DNA of 64,000 nucleotides, taken from the NCBI GenBank assembly GCA_012274445.1, contig JAAROD010000080.1, forward strand, positions 2,418,001 through 2,482,000, read 5' to 3'. A program made the translations under genes and the position numbers. Source of the stretch: Sclerotiophoma versabilis. Lineage: Eukaryota; Ascomycota; Dothideomycetes; Pleosporales; Didymellaceae. The notes under the pieces were generated by a model. That model saw nothing but the letters and a program-made list of their open reading frames with translations, had not been told where the DNA came from and did not search any database. Below, in pieces: positions 31,397-41,660 of the stretch (the first letter of the stretch is position 1; each line of letters begins with the position of its first letter).

Positions 31397-32082
31397 ACTA
31401 CTCTACTGCTCTCACCTCTTTACGGTTCTCATAACTCTACAACTCTAGCGTTGATGTTATAGAATGAAAAAGAATCAAGAGAGTCGTGATCTCGCGCTTT
31501 CAAAAGCGTGACGTTTAAAAGCGTGATGAATTCATAACACTTCAACGTTTTTCGTCTTATGCTAATAGCCCTAATTAACTTCTCATTTAGCTCCAAGTAT
31601 ATTAGATAATATCCAAAATCTAGCCTAAATATCAGGTAGCTCTAGTAAGACAAATTAAATATATGACAAGTATACAGCTAATAATGAGCATTATAACAGA
31701 TAGTTTAATACTCTATAATACACTTGCTATAGAATCTTATTTCCGTTGGCAATTGACTCGCAATTCTGAAATCAAGGACAACTTGCCCTACCAACTCCCC
31801 AACAGATTTTGTTCATACGCAGCTCCCCCCGAAATAACTCTCACCATCGGATTGCCTCGCAATGTAGACAAAGGGCTCTGCGCCGAGAACATGATACCCC
31901 TTTACCCTCATCTGACCTCGGAACACGCCTGGTCTAGGGTCTACAACTGAACTGTGTAAGCTAGCGTACCCCAGGAAACGTCAGCTCTCCACAACAGCGT
32001 GGATCCACCTGAAAGACAATGTCAGTTTGGGAACTCGAGGAAAATTCATTGTATTTCATCCTGTCTACTAGCAGATCTAGTC

Positions 32083-32520
32083 CTAATGATCTGGCGCAAG
32101 TCTGTACGAGAACAGCACTTCGCGGTCGTGTCCAAAGATTAGCTCAGCGTCCGTCAGCTTCTGCAGCGATTTGATCATCTGGTTGGATCTCGACCAAGAC
32201 GCGTGGTCTCTGGTGAGCCAGCCCTGACAAGCTAGAGATTCGTAGTTCTCTTTTACGATGCACTGGTCCGTAGTGAAGATCCATGTCCCACTATGCTTCA
32301 AGTTGATTTGGAGAACGGATAAGCCGGGTGTGTGACCAGGGCAGTGACGGATTCCACCAATTCTGAAGCTCATCAATTGGACAGTGCGGCGAGACGAATG
32401 GAGAATCTGTACCAAGAGCGTAGGCGATTGTTGTCTGCTCTTACAAAATGGGAACGTGATCTTCCTTTGGTTAAGACATTCGTCAGGACGAACCTGGACC
32501 GTGTAGCAGTTTGATGAGTA
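32083..32520 (-). pseudogene. Metallo-beta-lactamase-fold hydrolase (lactonase-like), truncated
   Basis: The minus strand encodes a recognisable C-terminal half: CPGHTPGLSVLQINLKHSG, then WIFTTDQ, KENYES, and FGHDREVL before the stop at 32083. HTPG, the Asp of TTD and the His of FGHD are later metal-ligand or conserved blocks of the fold. Upstream in the same frame is ITFPFCKSRQQ, typical of the segment before the first metal motif. The HxHxDH motif that should lie between ITFPFC and CPGHTPG is absent in all frames; only about 25 residues separate the two blocks. I see no good splice sites to explain this, so an internal deletion is likely. A candidate N-terminal remnant may extend to about 32,660. 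Substrate is unknown. Confidence 0.55.
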
Positions 32521-33226
32521 GCCTTATATTCTTTCATTTGGGCTTTATCCGCCTGCTTGTTCCCCTCGAAGAGCACCACCAAATTCAATATGGAATGGCC
32601 GACAATAGGGTCATCGAGGATAGTCTTATCACCACCGTACGCGAATGGGCCAGTTCCCGCCAAGGTAGAACCTCAGCTGAGCGCGCATGCAATATCTGGA
32701 GTATTATTGCGAATAATTCAGACCTGAAAACAAGCATAGAGGTAAGGTTCAATCTCCTTGCATTCATAGGGCTGCATCACAGCGCAGTACTCTTGTGGGC
32801 ATACGCGGCAACACACGATTCTATGAACCATGTGGATCCTTAAACTTCTCCACTAATGTTGGGATCAAGCAAACCTGTAGCTGTTGAGATGTCCCAGAGT
32901 GCCAAGCTGTTGTCAGCCTTTGCGGAACTCTACGACGTGATAAGTCCAGGGCAGTGGTCATCACTTGCCAAGGCTACTAGTACCTTGTCAAGTCAACCGT
33001 TCCCTCAAGAAGCAAACGAATAAAGTAGAACAATAGAATTTCATCGTGTGCTATTCTGGCACAAAGAAACATGTAGAAAACTTCGTGGGCAATATCTGCT
33101 ATTGAGGCACGCTTCATAAGTGCTTCATATTGTTGATTTCGTGTTCAAAGAAATTGCAACACCTGATTGTGCTCTATCTACTCCACCAACATCACAAGAT
33201 TCGCTGTCCATGTTGCGTGTCTCTCC

Positions 33227-34570
33227 TCAGCTCTCCGTCAGCGGTTCAAATTTCAACCAACAATGTCCCATCTTGGATCCAGCCGCGAACACGTCTGCTA
33301 GAGCCAAATTGTTATCATCCTCCTCGGTGCCAGACATTACTGCCTTGAAGTTCAAAAACATCATCGCTGTCATGTACTTGAGTTCTGTCAAAGCAAGATT
33401 AGCACCCGGACAAGATCGACAACCATAGCCAAATGGGGTCCAATTAAGCCTCATACGCTCATCAGTATCAGTCCACCGCTACGGTAACCAAGATTGGGGC
33501 TGAGGGTACACGGATTCCAGTCAACCTTGAATGAAAGCTGCAGTAGAGGCAACGATACCCTTGGGGACTTTGTACCCCGCAATGACAAGATCTTTGCCTA
33601 AATGTCTCTCAAGTGGGCCAGGAATCATAGGATACATTCGCATTGTCTCGCGGATGACTCCGTCCAGGAGTGGAAGGTCCATTGCTAGTTTGATGTCGAG
33701 ATTATCCCGGTCAGGGAAAGCATCAGCAAGCTCCTTGTAAAGCTTTTTCAGGAATTTTCTTGTTACGAGTGAGAAGCTAGCAAGCCAACGCCTCAGTATA
33801 TGATGTTGTGGAGGACCCGGCCGCTAACGTCTCGGCCACATACGCTGGCAAATCTTCTGATGGAACAGCAGATGCGTTGCCTTTATTCATACACTGCAAC
33901 ATTGAGAGAACATTTTTTTCTCGCCGAGTAGTGTTTTCACTAGCTTTCCAGCGACTCAATGCCTCTCTTGCCGTGACGTCCATGTCGGTGCAATCCTTAC
34001 GCAGACCCTTCCATTTCTTATTCCCCAGGTATCTGACGTAAGTTTCAGCCCCTGGGATGGGACTTTTCATTGCGTCCCAGGTGCTGAAGGCACGAAAGCG
34101 TCGGAGAAGTGCTGGAGTCTGGTATTCCCCGTATTCATGCAGCAGCCTATCCTCCTCACCCCAGAGCACATCAGTGACGATGTCCGGAGCAAGCCGGCGG
34201 AAGGTAACGATACCATCGATTGCTTCTTTTTGTTTTGCCTTTCGTTCGAGTAGCTTGACGAAATCCTCAACATGTGACTGGATGTTCTCTACAAGAACCG
34301 CAAGATTCTTGTTTTGGAAACATTGGATGAGGTTGTTTCGTGAAGGTGCTGCTGATGCATAATCCAGAAATCCAAGCGTCGAAAGCTTCCCATAGACGAG
34401 TAAAAGGTCGTCTTAATAGCCATCTTATCGTATATGGTCTTCATGGCGACGTCGTCTGTGATGTGCACTTGGTTGGGCGGAATGACAACGACGGGGCCAT
34501 ATCGGTCAAGAATCTTGGCAACAATACCAAGCTGGATAACATGTACAAAAACAGTGAAGTGAATAGCCAT
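33227..34570 (-). pseudogene. Cytochrome P450, inactivated by several mutations
   Basis: The minus strand holds ordered P450 blocks: RYGPVVVIPPNQVHI near the N-terminus, LVENIQSHVEDFV, then TLAAGSSTTSYT (the I-helix AGxxTT-like motif), IRETMRMYPMIPGP (ExxR of the K helix), and the haem-binding loop FGYGCRSCPG at about 33403-33433. The frame is broken at about 34,390 (between FYSSMG and KLSTLGFLDYA), stopped by TAG at 33777-33779, shifted at about 33,753-33,760 (extra A in an A run), then stopped by TGA at 33521-33523 and TAG at 33479-33481. These lie inside conserved text, not at splice sites. No convincing membrane anchor is visible upstream. Fungal P450s of this type oxidise aromatic or secondary metabolites; the substrate is unknown. 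Confidence 0.8.
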
Positions 34571-35251
34571 TTCGCTGGGGAGGATGTCTTAGATAGACCG
34601 TCTGTTGTAGCCTCGATAATTACGGACGTCGTGAGTTGTCAGCCAGGAGCATATCAACGAAGAGTATAATGTTTTCAAGACGCTGATGGCGAAGAAACCA
34701 GCCGGAAATATCTAAAACGTTCTTTAGTCAAGTACATAGGCAAGCCGCAATGATGACGTTTGGTTACAGCTTCAGCTACGATCCTGGATCAGCCTCACCC
34801 TAAAGGTCTCCCCCACAAGTCATCCCCCGCATTAACTGGGACTTAGTGGCTTCATAGATACTAACAGGCTCCCCGCAACCTTTTTTTACAAGCGTTAATT
34901 AGTAAATCTCTAGGAAGAGGTGATGGAGCGCAGCCACTTGTCCAGCGGATAAGGTGGTATGGCCTTAGCCAGACTGAGGCCTCGGGAGGAAGTGGGGCTA
35001 CGCACTGGTGGAGAGTGCGCTGAAAAAGCGTTTTGCCTGCAAGGGGAATGAACGTGTAACCCATGCTGATTTCAAGGTAAATGGGTGGATCTTGCCTGGT
35101 CATTATGGGTCGTCCAAATCGAGAGTGCAGCCCATATGCCCTTCAAATATCAAAGGTCTCTGTTCAAATATCTTAGTTTAGAGCTCTTCTCCAGTTTCCA
35201 TCAATTCTAGAGAGCCCTCTCAAACAATTCTTATTCGAACGCACATAAGAC
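34571..35251. other. Intergenic region between divergent broken genes
   Basis: Upstream DNA of the P450 (minus) and the FAD monooxygenase (plus). It includes a GC-richer block at about 34,860-35,110, bounded by AT-rich DNA, which could be a repeat remnant; no protein or RNA family is recognised in it. Confidence 0.4.
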
Positions 35252-36869
35252 ATGGACTATCCTGTAGTAATCATTGGCGCAGGTCCTTCTGGGGCCACCA
35301 CTGCCTTGCTGCTGCCTAGACTGGGCGTCAATTCTTTTGTTATTTCCAAGCACAAGAGAACGGCAAACACAACCAGAGCACACATCTTCAACGAAAGAGC
35401 CATGGAGGTACTTAGGGATGCTGACTTGGAGAAATGGTTGAATAATGTAGCTACTACTGCACATGGTAAATATACACTATGATAACGGATTGATTTTGAA
35501 CTCAGACTCACTAGGCCACAGATGTGCAGCATACTTCCTGGCTGAACTCACTGGCCGGCGAAGAGTACGGACGTCTCTGGGCGTGGGGTAACAAACTCTC
35601 ATGCAAAGGAGCTTACGAACAAGCTAGCCCTTGTCCCATGTCCGATCTTCCTCAAAAATTCCTGGAACCTGTTCTAGTTGAAGAAGCAACGAAAGAGGGA
35701 GCTGGTTTTCGATCTTACACAGAGTTTGTACCTTTCAAAAATGCGACAGATCATGTCATAACAACGTTGCGAGACAGAGCTACTGAGAAAGAGTTCAATG
35801 TGTCATCTCAATGGCTCATAGGGGCAGATGGTGCCCGAAGTGCCGTACTGCAAGCTTTGGAGATTCCCGTAGTTGGTCGTCAGCTCAATACTGCTTTCAA
35901 CATCCGTATCATAGCCGATCTTTCTAAGTTTGTCAAGTATCGTCCTGGTAGCCTCAACTGGATGCTCAACCTTGGCGCTCCAGAATGGTCCGCCGTGGGG
36001 AATTTCCGTATGGTCAAACCCTGGATTGAGTGGGTTGTGTCCATGCATCCTGCAACGAAGGACTCGAATAACTTTCAGCCGAGCGAGGAGTAGCATATCA
36101 GATGCATTCAAACTCGCGTGGAAGCTAGGATATGTTGTCAACGGGTGGGACTCGCCTTCACTACTCGACACCCTTACTACCGAGCGGAAGCCCGTTGATG
36201 ATGCAGTTGTGCGTCGCGCAAACGATGGTATGGAGGCCCACCTGAGTCATCGGCCTTGATCCTGATGCCCGAAAAGAGTTCACAGAGCTTTTAAGGGCCA
36301 ATTCAAAAGAGGGAGTAAAGATGCGCGATCAGTATAGAGAAGCATTGGAAGCAACTGAAGGTGAGGTGCAAGCTTTGGGGACTCAGATGAACCAAACCCA
36401 TCCGAATTCAAAAGCTGTCGTCGTAGAAACTGGCGATGAGATGCCCAGCTTCACAAATCTTGTGCCCCTCAGAGACGTCAAAGTTAGCACATACCCTGGC
36501 TACCGTCTGCCACACGGCTGGTTAGTGGCCAACGGGCAATCGCCAAGAGTCTCAACTCTCGATCTCTGTGGTCAGGATAATTTCATATTGCTCACCGGTA
36601 TCGGTGGCGATGCATGGACGCGCGCCGCAAAATCCGTCTTCAGCTCGGACGGACCCCCCATTTGCGCTTACAAGATTGGCTCTGGGGGTGGCTACATTGA
36701 TTGCTACCGAGAATGGTTTCATGTACGAGGTATTGGTGAAGACGGAGCGATTCTGGTCCGACCTGACCATTTCGTCGCCTGGCGTTGCTACAACCTAGTC
36801 GAAGACCCCGCAGCAAAGCTTTCATATGTCTTGCACCACGTTCTCGACTATGCGAAGCTAGATTCTTGA
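35252..36869 (+). pseudogene. FAD-dependent aromatic monooxygenase, internal deletion and frameshifts
   Basis: The start is well preserved: MDYPVVIIGAGPSGATTALL carries the GxGxxG dinucleotide-binding loop, then TRAHIFNERAMEVLRD, as in phenol-hydroxylase-type flavoproteins. An intron at 35466-35521 (GTAAAT..CACAG) joins to DVQHTSWLNSLAGEEYG. WLIGADGARSAVL (the DG motif) follows. At about 36,085-36,095 the frame ends in TAG and the text jumps from SNNFQPSEE to SISDAFKLAWKLGYV in another frame. The roughly 50 residues in between, which hold the second FAD motif (GD..H..P), are missing. A second frame change lies near 36,245 before IGLDPDARKEF. The last 200 residues, thioredoxin-like in this family, are open to the stop at 36869. 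It cannot make an active enzyme as read. Confidence 0.8.
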
Positions 36870-37945
36870 GGGTTCACACTTAACTAGATGCAGCCCTATA
36901 GCATACGCATGCAGTTTCATAATACAGCATTGAATGTATATTCTTCGTTTCCATCTTAGCATTTGCAAGAGAAGCTTTAGTGACAGCTTTGCACACCACA
37001 TTGAACTGACCGTATTGCACACTTGACGTATCGAGTAAGTGTTCTCACATGAAGAGGCCATTTCACACCCGTTTTAAGATGATAACTCGAATCCAGTTTT
37101 AATATATAAGGAGATTTTTGAGATGAAGCGATGTTTCACCACAATTGCTACTGTGGCATCAAGGTACAAATTCAGAAGAGCAAAAATACGCCCTGGTCAG
37201 CAAGAACCTCGAAGCCTTCATGCTTAGCTCACTATATGCTACAAAGCATGAACATAGAAAAATTCTGAGTTTACGAGACGATAGGAAACGCAGAAATCGG
37301 ATACCTGTACAGCCGCCATCTCTCGAGGGATTCATTACTGACACCTTATGGAGTGTGCTCAGCCCTGTGATCCAGGATGCAAGATACTAACATGGTTAGC
37401 GTACCGAAGTATGCTTTTGTCTTCATTCCCGAGTGCCACTTGCATGTTCAGTTGTTTCTGTTCAATAGACACGTTATTTCAAGTGGTTTTCATCATTTGA
37501 ACCCGATGAGTGTCCATAACTATTGGGAAAAACCTTGCTGGAGTTACCAAGACCCGAGAAGGACCTGAAATAGTCTGGGTACATGTAGCTAGTTGGTATT
37601 GACGCGCCACATTATCCACGCCGCCCAACCCCATGGGGTCAGAACCTTGGCGATTTCCCGGCCGAACTGCGATAAGATGTATTATTGTGCATACCACTTG
37701 GTCGCCGTATGTTTGGGTACCCCGCATTCTATAGATCGGAGCAAGTGCAATCCAAGCCGAGTATAATCAACTTTGCTGCATATGTCCCTGACTTGAAAAG
37801 TGATCTAACAGTCTTGACAGACGGGCGTAAGGTTATCCATCTTTCCTTCTTACGCGTTTCAGCTATCTGTAATCGGCCATTTTTGCTCATATAACAGACC
37901 GACAATCGAATTTACCCACAACAATCTTCTCACCCACTAGAGATC
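36870..37945. other. Intergenic region between two broken genes
   Basis: About 1.08 kb of mixed composition. It should include the promoter of the reductase pseudogene. No reading frame or RNA is recognised. Confidence 0.4.
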
Positions 37946-39138
37946 ATGACCAAGGTTGCACTCATAACCGGCGGAAATGGCATCACAGGTTCTGCAATTT
38001 TAGAGTACTTCGTCAGTACCACAACAGCATCAGAATGGAGCCAGATTATTGTAACATCGCGGTCTCCATTTAAAACGACTGTACACGATGATCGAATCAT
38101 CTTCATTGCCCTCGACCTCAGCAAGGATCCTGGAATTTTGATTGACAAGATGTGCGCAGTATGTGGTAGCGTCACTCATGCCTATTTTTCCTCATATGTT
38201 CACAAAGATGACTTCAAGGAATTAAATATGGCGGACGAGAAAAAATTCTTCAACTTTTTGGATTCTCTTATTGCTGTGGTTTTTGGCCTGGAGAACTGCA
38301 CACTCCAGACTGGTGGCAAGTACCACAATGTCCATCTCGGGCCAGTACCTTCATCGGCACGCGAAGAGGACCCTAGGACCGGAAGCTCCATCGCCAACTT
38401 CTACTACCCGCAAGAAGACTATCTGGTCTCCCGCCAGAAGGATCAGCAATGGAATTGGAATATCGTCAGGCCCGAGGCCATTATTGGGCACACATCGAAG
38501 CCAAACGGCATGAACTCGGCTCTAACATACGCACTTTACTTTCTTGTCTGCAAAGAACTCGCATGCCCACAAATCAGTTGTATTGGGAAGGCTGCGTCGA
38601 CCTGGCAGACTCAAGACTTATTACAGACTTAACTATCTAGGCGTCCACAAGCAAGAATGCCGCCAACCAGTCCTTCAATGTTACTAACGGTGACTACTTC
38701 ACCTGGAGGTACATGTGGCCCCGTATTGCAAGCTATAACGGCGCCTCAGCGACACCCGACCAGGTTTTTACTAAGCCCCGTCCTGCAGAGGGCGAAACAC
38801 AGCTTGACATTAGCTTGGCAGAATGGACTGCCGATAAGCAGGAAGTTGGGGGGCGCATTTGCGACAAGCACTCCTGCCCCGAGGCAAAACTGACTTGGGA
38901 GTCTGGTACGTGGATGTTTCAAGATTGTGTATTCCAGCGCACATGGTCGGCGACTCTTAGCATCAACAAGGCGAGATCATTCGGATGGACTGGTTACATT
39001 GATTCGTTCCAGTCTCTAACTGATGCGTTCGATAAGTTTGTTGAGCTAAAGCAGATTCCAAAGTTTAAGCCTGAGGATTATTTCTTTAGTATAGAAGGCT
39101 CGGTTTTAGGTGCTCCACACCTACAATGTACATCCTGA
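37946..39138 (+). pseudogene. PRISE-like short-chain reductase (progesterone 5-beta-reductase/iridoid synthase family), frameshifted
   Basis: Starts at ATG 37946 with a Rossmann motif, ALITGGNGITGSAI (GxxGxxG). Further blocks are IIVTSRSPF, ALDLSKDPG, CTLQTGGKYHNVHLGP, and YYPQEDYLV and NWNIVRPEAIIGHT, the NxxRP..IG pattern of the family. Near 38,551-38,562 the frame shifts after YALYFLVCKEL; homologous text continues in another frame (MPTNQLYWEG, DLADSRLITDLTI). TAG follows at 38638-38640, after which the same frame runs on (NAANQSFNVTNGDYFTWRYMW) to 39138. One frameshift and one stop, neither at splice sites, indicate a pseudogene. The catalytic Tyr/Lys-equivalent region sits in the first, open part. 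Substrate is unknown; relatives reduce enones in secondary metabolism. Confidence 0.78.
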
Positions 39139-39385
39139 TCACAGTGTCATAATCGGCTGCTACTATTATCGTAGAAGAACTACAGAATGCGCAGTGATAG
39201 AACAAATAAAACAGAGAGTTGGAGACACTGTACTTTCTGTGGCCATGTTTGACAAAAGCGGATCCTATTATCCCAGTGGAAGCAGCAAACTAGATTTCCC
39301 CTATGGGCGTGAGCCATATGACTTGAAATCGCACGATGTGACTGGTGAACTCGAGAGTCTTATAGTCGCATCAGATCAGACATGA
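39139..39385 (+). other. Unidentified open fragment after the reductase
   Basis: The plus strand stays open over about 80 codons, with protein-like text (CAVIEQIKQRVGDTVLSVAM, LDFPYGREPYDLKSHDV) ending at a stop at 39385. It is in a different frame from the reductase, lacks a convincing start, and I do not recognise the family. It may be the remnant of a fifth cluster gene. The 350 bp that follow to 39731 hold the regulator's promoter and nothing else I recognise. Confidence 0.25.
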
Positions 39386-39731
39386 TCAGAGTGCAAACAG
39401 CTCTTTCGACGAAAAAAATTCCGGCAGTCAAGGTAGAAGGGCAAGATGGCAGTCACAAGCAGTGTAAGAAGTGGTGTAAGAAGTGAAGTGGCGAAAATGC
39501 AGCAGGCCTGAATGTCGGCGTTTGAGTTCACCCGATCGCCGAGTACTCAGCCACCAACACTACGTCTTCCATTTCTGTCTCACATGCACCTTATCGACTG
39601 AAAATGTGGTTGAGACAGCAATACAATTTCGCGAACTTCAATATAGGGAAACCACACCGCTTGGCCGACTGAGAGGTCCAGACGCTGCCCTCTCCCACAC
39701 CTGTCACGCTAGAACATCGCATGCCTTGAGC

Positions 39732-41220
39732 ATGGTGAGCAGAGGTGGTCGCTCAAAGGGCTGCTCCAACTGTCGGAAACGGCGCGTGAAATGCGGTGAG
39801 TTCATACAATGCATCCGCTTGTTGTTGTTGAACGAAGTCCTGACCTTCTCCAGATGAGGCGCGCCCAATATGTCTTCGTTGCAAGAAAAGAGGTCTTGCA
39901 TGCGACGGTCCCAAGAGTGTGACGTGGATTAGTCAGAATACAGACTTCCAGAGCGAGTCATCTCCCGAGAGTGCTGTGGTTATATCCACCCCAAGCCCAC
40001 CGCCCCAGCTCTCATTGAACGCGTTTGGTGAGACTATATGCCTTGCTTACACGCGCAAAAACTTGTTAAGAGGAGGACCGGTTGAGTTGGCATGCAATAT
40101 GATCGAAGCGCAAGCAGGTACACTTGTGTACGATAACCCGGGCATCGATCTCCTTCGGCAATCCATGCTTAGCCTTTCTGTCACGTTTTTCGGGAAGCAA
40201 CATCGCCAGAACCAGATTACTCGACAAGGCTATGCTCAGTACGGCGAAGTCCTGCGGCAGCTCAACTTTCACCTGACTCGTCCCGAGCTGCAAACCACTG
40301 ACGAGACAATACTTACAGCGTTGACTTGCATGCTACTTGAGATCTTCCTGCCAACCGGGCCGAAGAACTTCTTCAAGCACCATCGGGGTTTAGAAGCTAT
40401 CATGGCTATGCGTGGCCCACCAACAGACACCACAGGAGATACTGCAACTATATTTCGAGGACTACGAATCCTGTCAATTATAGGCGCACTCGCAGAATCC
40501 AGGCCGTCAATCTACGCAAGAGACGAATGGAAGCACGCGCCGCCACCAGCCAATTCAACCGAACCCATGATCATGCAACACCAGATTCTCACTTGCTTAG
40601 CAGACTGTACACAGCTCATGAGTGATCGCGACGCCCTACTCAACGGCACCGCGCCGTTATGGGACTACGAACCGCTTCTTCAGCGTGTGCAGAACACGTT
40701 AGACGATCTCAACAAGCTCTACCCTCTGTACCAGCGATTCAACGCCTCTCAACTAGACCCAAGCAAGCCCCTCTCCCCACTGGCCAAGGAACTAGGCGTC
40801 TCAAACCACTTCTCAGCAACAGCGCTGATGTTGTACAACACGGTGCACATCTGCATCCTGCAAATCATCGACTCGCTCACCCCATCGCCCGAGAACAACG
40901 CACTGCGTAACCAAGCCGCCATGACCATCGCCAAGTGTCTCGAGCTCAAGGAATACGAGAAGCGCGGAGGCGCACACGAATCCAACACCATTGGCTTCGT
41001 AGCCACCAAGATTGCATGGCAAGCGCTCGGCGGCTTCGACTCGCCTGAAGGCCGGCGCCTAGCGAAGACTGTGAACACAGCGCTCAATGCGGTTTCGCCG
41101 ATGCCCATAGATGACAGGGATGCATGGGAACAAGCCCGTCCTGAGGATATACGCGATAGCTTCTTCGCCGGGTTTCTGAACAGGGTGCCGAGAGGAACGC
41201 CCGTGGCAAGGCCGGGGTAG
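39732..41220 (+). CDS. Zn2Cys6 transcription factor next to the broken cluster
   Basis: Exons 39732-39795 and 39854-41220, 476 residues. The intron (GTGAGT..TCTCCAG) splits the zinc cluster: CSNCRKRRVKC joins DEARPICLRCKKRGLACDGP. The six cysteines give the Gal4-type C-x2-C-x6-C..C-x2-C-x6-C binuclear cluster. The rest is one uninterrupted frame of helical regulatory domain (LTALTCMLLEIFLPTGPKNF, HHRGLEAIMAMRG), as in fungal cluster regulators of the Fungal_trans_2 type. No stops or frame changes are present, in contrast to the four enzyme remnants upstream. Position and class suggest it once controlled them; that is an inference. It is convergent with the HET gene, about 440 bp apart. Confidence 0.87.
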
Positions 41221-41660
41221 TGGGATTGCTGCAGGCGCCAGAGATGGTCGATATTGGGCACAAGAAGCCTGTGCTAGTGTGCTGTATTCGGCAGCAATAA
41301 CGGAATATACGCGGATGAAGTGTTGATCAGACCGCCTGCTTCAACGTGCGGGTTCAAGCTTTGCTGACGTGGAACGAAAGCCAAAGAGGATCGACTTCAG
41401 CGCTGCAGCATCTTTATTGCCACCAAAAACCTTGCCAGCTGTGTGACAATTCACAATTGTTTGGTATATGATTGTCGACTTTAGCTGCTTCCCGCACCTG
41501 TTGCGAAGAACGAGTAGCAGAAATGTAGGCTGGGTAGATGAAGAGCAAGGCTCATGCTCTATGTGTATCCCTAGATCTCCCTTGGACCCTTTATGTAAAC
41601 TACACTCAGTATGTAGTTCGTGCACGGGGCTTCTGTAAGTCATCATACAATCCGGTCACT
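41221..41660. other. Intergenic region between convergent genes
   Basis: 440 bp of 3' flanking DNA for the Zn2Cys6 gene and the HET gene. Nothing recognised. Confidence 0.45.

Larger units (their letters stand above)
31230..32082. other. AT-rich intergenic region at the left edge of the accessory island
   Basis: After the AIM18 stop there is a G15 run at 31353-31367, then four 7-bp AAACTTA-like repeats and about 350 bp of strongly AT-rich, TA-rich DNA (31,400-31,740). No gene is recognised. The composition resembles decayed repeat DNA. Confidence 0.55.

Noticed and set aside
32333..32520. Small plus-strand frames over the lactonase remnant
   Set aside because: They are complement frames of recognisable minus-strand protein text.
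34860..35110. GC-richer block as an rRNA or tRNA-derived element
   Set aside because: No match to 5S rRNA or tRNA landmarks that I could draw; left as an unexplained block.
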